From positions 1 through 33,066 of the forward strand of contig DBAY01000036.1 in the NCBI GenBank assembly GCA_002291925.1: a stretch of 33,066 nt of DNA, in the 5' to 3' direction. Under the pieces are notes generated by a model. It had not been told where the DNA came from. It made no database searches and worked only from the letters and a program-made list of their open reading frames with translations. Each line of letters starts with the position of its first letter. Position 1 is the stretch's first letter. The position numbers and the translations under genes are program-made. The DNA comes from Alphaproteobacteria bacterium UBA998 (lineage in GTDB: Bacteria > Pseudomonadota > Alphaproteobacteria > Rickettsiales > UBA998). Shown piece by piece: positions 1-7,778 of this stretch.

Positions 1-499
1 GCATCGCTTGCATGGGAACCGGCTGTGGGGCCACCATGCCGGGCTGGGGCGCGGGCATCATCGCCGCGCCGGGCAGCGGGGCCATCATGGGGGCCGCGCC
101 ATAGCCGGGGGGTGGGGCACCGTAGGGCGCATAGCCCGGCGGCGGTGCGAGAATCACCGGCACGGGCACGCGCGCCGTCTGGGCGGGCGGCGGCATGGTC
201 TGGCCGGGGAAGGGCTTGTTATCCGCTACCTGATCGGCGGGTTTGGGCTTATTCGGGGTGGCGACCGTCCAGCCGCGCGAGCCCATGCACTGGCTGAACA
301 GGGTGGCCAGTTCCGTATTGCGGGTACGGTCATCCATCTGGTCGGCCCGGTCGCCCAGCGCCTCGCCGAAGCGCTCCTCCGCCTGGCCGCGGCATTCATC
401 GCGCTCCTGATTATAGCGGTTCTGTACCGAAACATTATCGATGCACCCCGCGAGCAGCAGCGCGCTGGCGCCCACCAGCCAGAAACGGGCGGCGCTCAT
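1..499 (-). CDS. Putative lipoprotein, partial at the left edge
   Basis: An open frame starts at ATG 499 and runs off the left edge without a stop, giving at least 166 residues. The N-terminus is a lipoprotein signal with the lipobox LLLAGC (Cys19). A charged segment with two further cysteines follows (about residues 35-75, including ERDECRGQ and FSQCMGSRGW), then a long Pro/Ala/Met/Gly-rich tail of PPPGY-like repeats. The start codon overlaps the stop of the fliJ-like gene as ATGA, so the two are probably translationally coupled. It is likely anchored in a membrane facing the periplasm. I do not recognise the family. Placement at the end of a flagellar export cluster hints at an envelope or flagellar role, but that is inference. 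Confidence 0.72.
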   Translation of the reverse strand, partial: MSAARFWLVGASALLLAGCIDNVSVQNRYNQERDECRGQAEERFGEALGDRADQMDDRTRNTELATLFSQCMGSRGWTVATPNKPKPADQVADNKPFPGQTMPPPAQTARVPVPVILAPPPGYAPYGAPPPGYGAAPMMAPLPGAAMMPAPQPGMVAPQPVPMQAM

Positions 500-921
500 G
501 GCCGCTCCTCCAGCGCGCGGTGGAAGCGCTGGGTAGCCACTTCATCCATCTGCAACTGCTCGCGGGCGGCCAGTTTTTCCTTCTCCCGCTTCACATGGTT
601 TTCCAGCGCGATTTCATATTTCTTCATTTGCGAGAAGATATCGGCCATCTGGTCGCGGATGGCGGCCATGCGCCGCTCCAAGCCCGCTACATGCTGCGCG
701 ATCTGCTGGCGCTGCTTTTTGATGCGGCTGGAGAAATCGCCGAAGAAACCGCGCATCTCCGCCATGCTTTCGGCGGCTTGCAACTCGGCATGGAGTTGAT
801 CTAGCAGCTGCTGCGAGAACTGCTCGAACTGCTCCTTCTCATTCTCCAGCAGCGCCAGATCCTTGCGAAGCGCGTCGAGGCGGTTCTTTTCCAGACGGAT
901 GAGGGTTTTCAGACCTTTCAT
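496..921 (-). CDS. fliJ: FliJ-like flagellar export coiled-coil protein
   Basis: This 141-residue protein is almost entirely charged coiled coil. It begins MKGLKTLIRLEKNRLDALR, which resembles FliJ N-termini. FliJ is the soluble stalk-like component of the flagellar type III export ATPase complex and works with FliI and FliH at the cytoplasmic face of the export gate. I chose ATG 921 over an upstream TTG at 957, because the extra twelve residues do not fit the family. The gene is downstream of fliI on the same strand, as expected, but an unrelated gene and a terminator lie between them. It would therefore need its own promoter. FliJ sequences diverge strongly, so the call rests on coiled-coil character, length and context. 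Confidence 0.7.
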   Translation of the reverse strand: MKGLKTLIRLEKNRLDALRKDLALLENEKEQFEQFSQQLLDQLHAELQAAESMAEMRGFFGDFSSRIKKQRQQIAQHVAGLERRMAAIRDQMADIFSQMKKYEIALENHVKREKEKLAAREQLQMDEVATQRFHRALEERP

Positions 922-989
922 GAGAGTTACTTTAACTTTTTCCCGCCGGGTAATCAATCACAGGGCTGGAAATAAGGCGAAAACATAAA

Positions 990-1018
990 GAAGGCCCCAC
1001 CGTTTGGCGGGGCCTTCT
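990..1018 (-). terminator. Rho-independent terminator after the heptad-repeat gene
   Basis: A GC-rich hairpin with arms GAAGGCCCC and GGGGCCTTC is followed on the minus strand by a T-rich stretch (CTTTATGTTTT). It lies between the stop of the heptad-repeat gene (1043) and the fliJ-like start (921), so it should separate fliJ transcription from the upstream gene. Confidence 0.75.
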
Positions 1019-1042
1019 TCCTGTCTGGCGTGCGAGGGGCAA

Positions 1043-1531
1043 TCAGCCTTTATGGCCTGAAGCGTCGCGGTGCTGCTCGCGGAAATGATGCCGGTCCACC
1101 TTGGCGTCATGCTCGCTGACCTTGGCCTCGTGGCGGCTGACCTTGTCCTGATGTAGGTCGGCACTGTCCTTGCGGATGTCCTGACGGTCCTTGCTCACGT
1201 CGGTGCGGTCCCTGGCGATGTCGTTGGCCATGGCGGCGGCCCCGGCGGTGTTGCCGCTGCGCTCGTCACGCTTCATAGCCTGCTCGTCGCGGCGGATATC
1301 CTGCCTGTCGCGCGCCACGTCGGCGCGGTCGCGGCTGCGGTCGGTGCGGTCCTGCGTGATGTCGCGGTCATCGCGCTTGACGTCCCGGTTTTCCTGCCCG
1401 ATCAGCCGCGAATCCTGCTGCACGCGCGCCGTATCGGTGCTTCGTTGCTCTGCGGCCGTCTGGGCAAAGGCCGCAGGCGAAGCCAGCGTGAGGGCAACCG
1501 TGCACAAAAGCCAATGTTTGCGAAGTGACAT
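1043..1531 (-). CDS. Secreted protein with Asp/Arg-rich heptad repeats
   Basis: The 162-residue product starts at ATG 1531, with GGAG about 7-10 bases upstream. An in-frame codon further upstream would bury the signal peptide. Residues 1-23 form a Sec signal ending ASPAAFAQ. The rest is a highly charged array of seven-residue units of the pattern R-x-D-[IVR]-x-x-D, for example RTDRSRD, RADVARD, RQDIRRD, RTDVSKD, RQDIRKD. It ends in a His-rich segment (KVSRHEA, KVSEHDA, KVDRHHF). It is probably a periplasmic, extended helical or metal/polyanion-binding protein, but no function can be assigned. It interrupts the usual fliI-fliJ adjacency and carries its own terminator, which suggests insertion into a flagellar operon. 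Confidence 0.8.
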   Translation of the reverse strand: MSLRKHWLLCTVALTLASPAAFAQTAAEQRSTDTARVQQDSRLIGQENRDVKRDDRDITQDRTDRSRDRADVARDRQDIRRDEQAMKRDERSGNTAGAAAMANDIARDRTDVSKDRQDIRKDSADLHQDKVSRHEAKVSEHDAKVDRHHFREQHRDASGHKG

Positions 1532-1707
1532 AACTCGTCTCCATGAGGAAGAATGATGATGAAAGGCATCCGGGCCCAGCAGGGTGGCCGCCGACAAAAA
1601 AGGATGATGAAGGATTCGCGGGCCGCCGTCCGGGAGTCCGGATGCGAGTGCACTCTAGGCGCGCCGATGTTTCGCCGGTGTGATGGCCAGATGAAACTTT
1701 TGCAAGG
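1532..1707. other. Spacer between fliI and the heptad-repeat gene
   Basis: No gene is visible. The spacer holds the ribosome-binding site of the heptad-repeat gene and a short palindrome (TCCGGGAGTCCGGA, around 1630). No convincing promoter could be placed by eye. Confidence 0.4.
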
Positions 1708-3087
1708 TCACCGCTTCAGCGGCATGCCTTGCGGTTTGGGCTGCGGCGGCCATTCGCGCAGGCCGAGGATTTCGGCGAGTTCGCGGTAGCCATCCTCCAG
1801 CGTGGTACCTTCGTCCATCTTCTGCGAGAGGAAGGCTTCGATCTGCGGGTAATACTGGATGGACTTGTCCACCGCCGGGTCGCTGCCTCGGCGATAGGCG
1901 CCGAGGCGGATCATCTCGGCCATGTCCTCGTAGGTGGAAAGCAGCGCGCGGGCGGTGATGACCAGCTCGTTCTCGGCTTCCGAATTGCAGTCCGGCATCG
2001 TCCGCGACACGCTGCGCAGGATGTTGATGGCCGGGTAGCGCCCACGCTCGGCAATCTTGCGATCGAGCACCACGTGGCCGTCGAGAATGCCGCGCACCGT
2101 ATCGGAAATCGGCTCGTTGGTGTCGTCGCCCTCCACCAGCACGGTGAACAGGCCGGTGATGTTGCCCTGGCCCTTCAGCCCCGGCCCGGCGCGCTCCAGC
2201 AGGCGCGGCAGTTCGGAGAAAACGGTGGGGGTGTAGCCCTTGCTGGTCGGCGGCTCGCCGGTGGAGAGTCCGATCTCGCGCTGCGCCATCGCAAAGCGTG
2301 TGACGGAATCCATCAGGCAGAGCACTTCCTCGCCCCGGTCGCGGAAATATTCAGCGATGGCGAGCGTCATATAGGCCGCCTCGCGGCGCATCAGCGCGGG
2401 CTCGGAGGAGGTGGCCACCACGATGATGGAGCGCTTCAGCCCCTCCTCACCGAGATCGTCCTCGATGAACTCCTGCACTTCGCGGCCCCGCTCGCCGATG
2501 AGGCCGATGACGTTGACGGTGGCCTTCGAATAGCGCGCCAGCATGGACATCAGGATGGATTTGCCCACGCCGGAGCCCGCGAAAATGCCCAGGCGCTGGC
2601 CGTGGCAGCAGGTGAGGAACGTGTTGATCGCGCGCACGCCGAGGTCCATCTTCCCGGCCACGCGGGCGCGGGATTGCGCGGGCGGCGGCGTGCCGCGCAC
2701 CATATAGGGCGTCGGGCCGGGGGGCAGGGGCCCTTTGCCGTCCAGCGGCTCCCCGAACGCGTTGACGATGCGGCCAAGCCACGCATGGTCCGGGCGCACG
2801 GTGGAGTCGTTGCTCATCAGCTCCACCTTGGCGCCGGGGCCGATGCCCTCCAGATTGCCGAAGGGCATGAGCAACGCCTGCTGGCGGTCAAAGCCCGTGA
2901 CCTCGCACATCAGCGGTTTGTCCTCGCCCAGATGGCCGGTGCGGTGAATCTTGCAGCGGTCGCCGACGCGCAGGGCGTTCTCCAGCCCAGAACAGGTGAT
3001 GATGAGGCCGCGTACACTTCCGACGGTACCGAAAAGTTTCATCGGGGAGAGCCCGGCAAGGGCATTTAGCTGTTGCTCAATCAGCAC
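1708..3087 (-). CDS. fliI: Flagellar export ATPase FliI
   Basis: FliI is the ATPase that powers unfolding and export of flagellar subunits through the type III apparatus and resembles the F1 beta subunit. Visible motifs include the Walker A loop GIFAGSGVGKS, GERGREVQEFIEDDLG, DSVTRFAMAQREIGLSTGEPP and YPAINILRSVSRTMP. The start is uncertain. A TTG at 3159 gives 483 residues. I prefer GTG 3087 (459 residues) because it leaves an N-terminus of ordinary family length ahead of KLFGTVGSVRGL and has AAGAG about 9 bases upstream. The gene diverges from ctrA. The CtrA box at 3206-3220 lies between them and could act on both. In several alphaproteobacteria flagellar genes are CtrA targets, which makes the arrangement sensible. 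Confidence 0.95.
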   Translation of the reverse strand: MLIEQQLNALAGLSPMKLFGTVGSVRGLIITCSGLENALRVGDRCKIHRTGHLGEDKPLMCEVTGFDRQQALLMPFGNLEGIGPGAKVELMSNDSTVRPDHAWLGRIVNAFGEPLDGKGPLPPGPTPYMVRGTPPPAQSRARVAGKMDLGVRAINTFLTCCHGQRLGIFAGSGVGKSILMSMLARYSKATVNVIGLIGERGREVQEFIEDDLGEEGLKRSIIVVATSSEPALMRREAAYMTLAIAEYFRDRGEEVLCLMDSVTRFAMAQREIGLSTGEPPTSKGYTPTVFSELPRLLERAGPGLKGQGNITGLFTVLVEGDDTNEPISDTVRGILDGHVVLDRKIAERGRYPAINILRSVSRTMPDCNSEAENELVITARALLSTYEDMAEMIRLGAYRRGSDPAVDKSIQYYPQIEAFLSQKMDEGTTLEDGYRELAEILGLREWPPQPKPQGMPLKR

Positions 3088-3205
3088 AGATGGGACTCTT
3101 CGGCGGGTTTCGGGCGGGGCAGGCACTTGATAAATCGGCGGAGTTCCGCCCAAGCGCAAACACGCTATGCCTCAGGATATAAATAATTATTGTTAATTGC
3201 AATTT

Positions 3206-3220
3206 TTAAGATTATATTAA
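3206..3220. promoter_or_regulatory. CtrA-binding box, perfect TTAA-N7-TTAA
   Basis: TTAA at 3206-3209 and TTAA at 3217-3220 are separated by exactly seven bases (GATTATA), which matches the established full CtrA recognition motif. A third TTAA at 3193-3196 lies nine bases upstream. The box is in the AT-rich divergent region between fliI and ctrA, about 100 bases before the ctrA start. This is consistent with autoregulation and possibly with fliI control. Confidence 0.75.
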
Positions 3221-3260
3221 CATCAGATTGTGGCATTCATTAATTCCACTTGCAAATCGA

Positions 3261-3265
3261 GATTC
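3261..3265. promoter_or_regulatory. GANTC (CcrM-type methylation) site upstream of ctrA
   Basis: The pentamer GATTC lies 58 bases upstream of the ctrA start. In Caulobacter a GANTC site in a ctrA promoter ties transcription to CcrM methylation state. A single five-base site can occur by chance, so function here is inference. Confidence 0.35.
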
Positions 3266-3322
3266 CGCTCCATACAACTGAAGCTCGCGTTAACTATTTC
3301 ATGTCCACATAGGGTTTATACC

Positions 3323-4054
3323 ATGCGCGTTCTCCTCGTCGAAGACGATCCTTCCACCGCCAAGGCCATCGAGCTTTCTCTCGCTTCCGAAGGCATTATC
3401 TGCGATTCCACCGAGCTGGGCGAAGAAGGCCTCGAGATCGGTCGCATCTATGATTATGACATCATCATTCTCGACCTCATGCTGCCGGATATTGACGGCT
3501 ACGAGGTGCTGCGCCGCTTCCGCGCTGCGAAAATCACCACCCCGATCCTCATTCTCTCCGGCCTCTCCGGCCCGGATCAGAAGATCAAGGGCCTCGGCTA
3601 CGGTGCCGACGACTACCTCACCAAGCCGTTCAACAAAGGCGAGCTCATTGCCCGCATTCAGGCGATTGTCCGTCGCTCGAAAGGCCACTCCGAGTCGATC
3701 ATCCGCACCGGCAAGCTGGTGGTGAATCTCGACACGCGCTCGGTGGAAGTGGACGGCAAGCCCGTGCATCTCACCAGCAAGGAGTACGCGATTCTCGAGT
3801 TGCTCTCGCTGCGCAAGGGTTCCACCCTCACCAAGGAGATGTTCCTCAACCATCTCTATGGCGGCATCGACGAGCCGGAACTGAAGATCATCGACGTGTT
3901 CGTGTGCAAGCTCCGTAAGAAGCTCTCCGAAGCCTCCAGCGGCGACAACTACATCGAAACCGTCTGGGGCCGTGGCTACGTCCTGAAGGAGCCGGACGGC
4001 GCCCCCGTCAAGGAAGGCCGCAAGGAAAAGGCCGAAGCCGCCGAGAGCGTCTGA
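3323..4054 (+). CDS. ctrA: Cell-cycle response regulator CtrA
   Basis: CtrA is the OmpR-family master regulator of the alphaproteobacterial cell cycle, flagellar genes and often replication. The receiver domain (residues 1-120) has the acidic pocket D8/D9, phospho-acceptor D51 (in ILDLMLPDIDGYEV) and K101 in YLTKPF. The winged-helix DNA-binding domain (about 125-230) includes LTSKEYAILELLSLRKG and YIETVWGRGYVL. I chose ATG 3323, with AGGG ten bases upstream. An upstream in-frame codon at 3230 would add a non-homologous 31 residues. The product is 243 residues, slightly longer than Caulobacter CtrA. It ends in a charged tail finishing ESV rather than the Ala-Ala that serves as the ClpXP degron in Caulobacter. 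A strong terminator follows. Confidence 0.97.
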   Translation: MRVLLVEDDPSTAKAIELSLASEGIICDSTELGEEGLEIGRIYDYDIIILDLMLPDIDGYEVLRRFRAAKITTPILILSGLSGPDQKIKGLGYGADDYLTKPFNKGELIARIQAIVRRSKGHSESIIRTGKLVVNLDTRSVEVDGKPVHLTSKEYAILELLSLRKGSTLTKEMFLNHLYGGIDEPELKIIDVFVCKLRKKLSEASSGDNYIETVWGRGYVLKEPDGAPVKEGRKEKAEAAESV

Positions 4055-4070
4055 AAGCCTGACGAATAGT

Positions 4071-4106
4071 AAAAAAGGCCCGGTCATCGATGACCGGGCC
4101 TTTTTT
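4071..4106. terminator. Bidirectional-type terminator after ctrA
   Basis: A perfect palindrome has arms AAAAAAGGCCCGGT and ACCGGGCCTTTTTT around an 8-base palindromic core CATCGATG. The T tract follows the hairpin in the ctrA direction and the A tract allows the reverse. The same 14-base arms recur at 8212-8247. Confidence 0.92.
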
Positions 4107-4137
4107 ATTTTAACATGCTAAAGCCATTGACTGTCAC

Positions 4138-4168
4138 TTGATTCCCACGCAGTTGCAGCATATATAAT
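4138..4168 (+). promoter_or_regulatory. Possible sigma-70 promoter of the sdh operon
   Basis: TTGATT at 4138-4143 and TATAAT at 4163-4168 are separated by 19 bases. This is longer than ideal, but the -10 hexamer is perfect. It lies about 85 bases upstream of sdhC and directly after the ctrA terminator, where an operon promoter is needed. Confidence 0.4.
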
Positions 4169-4253
4169 GGGTGTCTTATGCAATCCTGAATTTCGGGTTG
4201 GCAAGGGGCGTTGAAACACGATATAGAGGGGGCAATTTTACCCCGGATGGCTC

Positions 4254-4682
4254 ATGACTGAACCTGCGACGAATACCTCGCCCGCGTCTCTTGCCCGCCA
4301 CCGCCCGCTTTCTCCGCATCTGGGCATCTATCGCTGGCAGATTTCCAATACCCTCTCCATCCTGCACCGCCTGACCGGTGTGGCGCTGACCATCGGCTCG
4401 CTGCTCCTCGCGGCATGGTTGTGGTGCGCCGCCTATGCGCCGGAAACGCACGGCATGATCCGCGAATTCTTCGGCTCGCCGTTCGGGCTGTTCATGCTGT
4501 TCGGCTGGAGTGTCGCGTTCTACTACCACCTCGCCGCGGGCATCCGTCACCTGTTCTGGGACGCCGGAATGGGCTTCAATGTCCCCGTCATGACGCGCAC
4601 CGGCCAGCTGGTGATTGCCTTCACGGTGCTCGCCACCGCCGGAACCTGGGCATTCGTGGCCATGAAAATGGGGCTGCTATGA
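4254..4682 (+). CDS. sdhC: Succinate dehydrogenase cytochrome b556 subunit SdhC
   Basis: This 142-residue membrane anchor of complex II helps bind heme b and ubiquinone in the inner membrane. It carries the SdhC signature LSPHLGIYRW...NTLSILHRLTGVAL. Three hydrophobic segments lie at about residues 40-65, 75-100 and 115-140. The likely axial heme histidine is in AFYYHLAAGIRHLFWD. The stop overlaps the sdhD start as ATGA. This is the first gene of sdhCDAB, the common gene order. Confidence 0.96.
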   Translation: MTEPATNTSPASLARHRPLSPHLGIYRWQISNTLSILHRLTGVALTIGSLLLAAWLWCAAYAPETHGMIREFFGSPFGLFMLFGWSVAFYYHLAAGIRHLFWDAGMGFNVPVMTRTGQLVIAFTVLATAGTWAFVAMKMGLL

Positions 4683-5077
4683 AATACGATTCGCACCTTC
4701 GCACCCCGCTCGCCCGCGTACGCGGGCTTGGCTCCGCCAAGGAAGGCGCGGCGGACTGGATGGCAGGCCGCCTGACCTCGCTGGCGCTGATCCCCCTGAA
4801 TCTGTGGTTTGTCGTCTCTGTCCTCACGGGCGCGCTGACGCTGGATGCGGACGGCGTGCGCGCATGGATGGCGCAGCCGCTGAACGGCCTGCTGATGGCG
4901 CTGATGATGGGCATCATCCTGCACCACTCCAAGCATGGCATCCAAGTGGTGCTAGAGGATTACGTGCATGGCGAGTTTGCCAAGTTCGTGGCCCTCGCGC
5001 TCAATACCGGCATTCATCTTCTGGCGGCGGTCCTCACGGCCTTTGCCATCGTCAAACTGCATTTCCTGAACGCGTAA
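4679..5077 (+). CDS. sdhD: Succinate dehydrogenase membrane anchor SdhD
   Basis: The 132-residue second membrane anchor of complex II has three hydrophobic helices and the family motif HHSKHGIQVVLEDYVH. In SdhD this region supplies residues near heme and quinone. The start at ATG 4679 is fixed by the ATGA overlap with sdhC. A longer open frame upstream is only a shadow of sdhC. It lies 31 bases before sdhA. Confidence 0.95.
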   Translation: MKYDSHLRTPLARVRGLGSAKEGAADWMAGRLTSLALIPLNLWFVVSVLTGALTLDADGVRAWMAQPLNGLLMALMMGIILHHSKHGIQVVLEDYVHGEFAKFVALALNTGIHLLAAVLTAFAIVKLHFLNA

Positions 5078-5108
5078 CCAAACCAATCACCAGCAACCAG
5101 TAACTACT

Positions 5109-6902
5109 ATGGCTCCGGCACACACCATCATTGACCACCATTACGACGTCGTCGTTGTCGGCGCGGGCGGCGCAGGTCTGCGCGCCACGTTCGGCATGGC
5201 GGAAGCAGGTCTGAATACCGCGTGCATTTCCAAGGTGTTCCCCACCCGCTCGCACACCGTGGCGGCGCAGGGCGGCATCTCGGCGGCCCTCGGCAACATG
5301 GGCGAGGATGACTGGCGCTGGCACATGTACGACACCATCAAGGGCTCGGACTGGCTGGGCGACCAGGACGCCATTGAATACATGTGCAAAAACGCCATCG
5401 ATGCCATCATCGAGCTGGAACATTACGGCGTGCCGTTCTCCCGTACGCCCGAGGGCAAAATCTACCAGCGCCCCTTCGGCGGCATGACCACGAAATTCGG
5501 TGAAGGCCCCGCCGCGCAGCGCACCTGTGCCGCCGCCGACCGCACCGGCCACGCCATCCTGCACACGCTCTACACGCAGGCCCTGCGCCATCAGGCCCAG
5601 TTCTTCATCGAGTATTTCGCGCTTGATCTGCTGATGGATGACGAGGGCCAATGCTGCGGCGTCCTCGCCTGGAACCTGGATGACGGCACGCTGCACCGCT
5701 TCCACGCCCAGACCGTCGTACTCGCCACTGGCGGCTATGGCCGCGCCTATTTCTCCGCCACCTCGGCGCATACCTGCACGGGCGATGGCGGTGGCATGGT
5801 GCTGCGCGCCGGCCTGCCGCTGCAGGATATGGAATTCGTGCAGTTCCACCCGACCGGCGTGTACGGCGCGGGCGTGCTCATCACCGAGGGCGTGCGCGGC
5901 GAGGGCGGCATCCTGCGCAACTCAGAAGGCGAGCGCTTCATGGAGCGCTACGCCCCGCATGCGAAAGACCTTGCCTCCCGCGACGTCGTCTCGCGCTCGA
6001 TGACCATCGAAATCCGCGAAGGCCGCGGCGTCGGCCCGAACAAGGACCACATCTACCTGCACCTCGAACACCTTGACCCTGAAGTGATTCACAAGCGCCT
6101 GCCGGGCATCGCCGAAACCGCCAAGATTTTCGCGGGCGTCGACGTGACTCGCGAGCCGATCCCCGTACTGCCAACGGTGCATTACAACATGGGCGGCATT
6201 CCTACCAACTATCACGGCGAGGTGGTGACGCTCTATAATGGCAACCCCGACCAGACCGTGCCGGGCCTGATGGCCATTGGTGAGTCGGCCTGCGTCTCGG
6301 TGCATGGCGCGAACCGCCTCGGCTCCAACTCGCTGCTCGACCTCGTGGTGTTCGGCCGTGCCGCCGCGCACCGCGCGAAGGACACGCTGGTGCCGGGCGC
6401 CGCGCCGAAAAAAGCGCCGGCCTCCGCCACCGAGAAGGCGCTGGAGCGTTTTGAGCGCGTGCGTCACGCCAAGGGCAGCCTGCGCACCGCGGAAATCCGC
6501 CGCTCCATGCAGATGACCATGCAGAACCATGCCGCCGTGTTCCGTAACCAGGAGGTGATGGAAGAGGGCGTGCAGAAGATCGACCAGACCTTTGCCGCCT
6601 ACAAGGAGTTGACCCTTGAGGATCGCGGGCTGGTGTGGAACAGCGACCTCGTCGAGGCGCTGGAGCTGGAGAATCTCCTGCTGCAATCCGTAGCCACGCT
6701 GCATTCGGCCGTCAACCGTACCGAAAGCCGCGGTGCCCACGCCCGCGAGGACTACACCGACCGCGATGACGACCACTGGATGAAGCACACCCTCTCCTGG
6801 GTGGACGAGAACGGCCAGGTCGTGCTCGATTACCGCCCCGTGCACCTCTTCACCCTCTCCAACGAGGTGGAAGCCGTGCCGCCGAAGAAACGCGTTTACT
6901 AA
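5109..6902 (+). CDS. sdhA: Succinate dehydrogenase flavoprotein subunit SdhA
   Basis: SdhA oxidises succinate to fumarate on covalently bound FAD at the cytoplasmic face of complex II. The 597-residue length is normal for alphaproteobacteria. Visible elements are the FAD-binding GAGGAGLRATFGM near residue 18, the flavin-attachment region SHTVAAQGGI, the active-site segment around GEGPAAQRTCAAADRTGHA, MEFVQFHPTG, and GANRLGSNSLLDLVVFGRAA. The C-terminal helical region ends in PPKKRVY. The start at ATG 5109 directly follows sdhD, and sdhB follows after 12 bases. Confidence 0.98.
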   Translation: MAPAHTIIDHHYDVVVVGAGGAGLRATFGMAEAGLNTACISKVFPTRSHTVAAQGGISAALGNMGEDDWRWHMYDTIKGSDWLGDQDAIEYMCKNAIDAIIELEHYGVPFSRTPEGKIYQRPFGGMTTKFGEGPAAQRTCAAADRTGHAILHTLYTQALRHQAQFFIEYFALDLLMDDEGQCCGVLAWNLDDGTLHRFHAQTVVLATGGYGRAYFSATSAHTCTGDGGGMVLRAGLPLQDMEFVQFHPTGVYGAGVLITEGVRGEGGILRNSEGERFMERYAPHAKDLASRDVVSRSMTIEIREGRGVGPNKDHIYLHLEHLDPEVIHKRLPGIAETAKIFAGVDVTREPIPVLPTVHYNMGGIPTNYHGEVVTLYNGNPDQTVPGLMAIGESACVSVHGANRLGSNSLLDLVVFGRAAAHRAKDTLVPGAAPKKAPASATEKALERFERVRHAKGSLRTAEIRRSMQMTMQNHAAVFRNQEVMEEGVQKIDQTFAAYKELTLEDRGLVWNSDLVEALELENLLLQSVATLHSAVNRTESRGAHAREDYTDRDDDHWMKHTLSWVDENGQVVLDYRPVHLFTLSNEVEAVPPKKRVY

Positions 6903-6914
6903 GGAACACGCCTC

Positions 6915-7712
6915 ATGGCCGAGTTTTCGCTTCCTGCTAATTCAAAGATTCAAAAGAACGGCCGCACCCACAAGGCCGAGGGCGCAATGAACGTGCGCGT
7001 CTTCAACATCTACCGCTGGGACCCGTCCGACGTGGACGAGGCGGGGGTGCCGAAGAATCCGCGCATGGACCGCTACGAAGTCGATATGGATTCCTGCGGC
7101 CCGATGGTGCTGGACGCGCTCATCAAGATCAAGGGCGAGGTCGACCAGACACTCACTTTCCGCCGCTCCTGCCGTGAGGGCATCTGCGGCTCCTGCTCGA
7201 TGAACATTGACGGCGCCAACACGCTCGCCTGCACCAAGCCAATTGAGGACGTGAAGGGCGAGGTGACCATCTACCCGCTGCCGCACATGAAGGTCATCAA
7301 GGATCTCGTGCCAGACCTCAAACACATCTACGCGCAGTATGAGTCGATCAAACCGTGGCTGATGACCCAGTCCGCCGCACCCACCCGCGAGCGTCTGCAA
7401 TCGCCAGAAGACCGCGAGAAGCTCGACGGCCTCTATGAGTGCATCCTCTGCTTCTGCTGCTCCACTTCCTGCCCCAGCTATTGGTGGAACCCGGAGCGTT
7501 ACCTCGGCCCGGCCGTGCTGCTGCAGGCCTATCGCTGGATCTCCGACTCGCGCGACGAATTTACCGGCGAGCGCCTCGACATGCTGGAAGACCCCTTCCG
7601 CCTCTACCGCTGCCACACCATCATGAACTGTGCCAAAGCCTGCCCCAAAGGCCTGAACCCTGCCAAAGCCATCGCGGAAATCAAGAAGCTGATGGTGGAG
7701 AGAAGGGTGTAA
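6915..7712 (+). CDS. sdhB: Succinate dehydrogenase iron-sulfur subunit SdhB
   Basis: SdhB carries electrons from SdhA to quinone through three Fe-S clusters. The N-terminal plant-type [2Fe-2S] site is CREGICGSC with a distal Cys in LACTKP. The C-terminal ferredoxin half has CILCFCCSTSCP and CHTIMNCAKACPKGLNP for the [4Fe-4S] and [3Fe-4S] clusters. The length of 265 residues is standard. AAGGA precedes the start. No clear terminator follows before the next gene. Confidence 0.98.
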   Translation: MAEFSLPANSKIQKNGRTHKAEGAMNVRVFNIYRWDPSDVDEAGVPKNPRMDRYEVDMDSCGPMVLDALIKIKGEVDQTLTFRRSCREGICGSCSMNIDGANTLACTKPIEDVKGEVTIYPLPHMKVIKDLVPDLKHIYAQYESIKPWLMTQSAAPTRERLQSPEDREKLDGLYECILCFCCSTSCPSYWWNPERYLGPAVLLQAYRWISDSRDEFTGERLDMLEDPFRLYRCHTIMNCAKACPKGLNPAKAIAEIKKLMVERRV

Positions 7713-7778
7713 TTCATAAAAGTTTCATAATTAAACCCGCTTGCCTCTGATAGAATTGTGTGAAATCAGGAGGCTGCA

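Noticed and set aside
1729..3069. Long open frame antisense to fliI (about 446 residues)
   Set aside because: It is the reverse frame of a well-supported fliI gene in GC-rich DNA. Its translation has no recognisable domain and is His/Ala/Gly/Arg-rich, as antisense shadows usually are.
3230..3322. Extended N-terminus of CtrA from an upstream start
   Set aside because: The extra 31 residues do not fit the receiver-domain start MRVLLVEDD, and they cover the regulatory region. ATG 3323 has a suitable ribosome-binding site.
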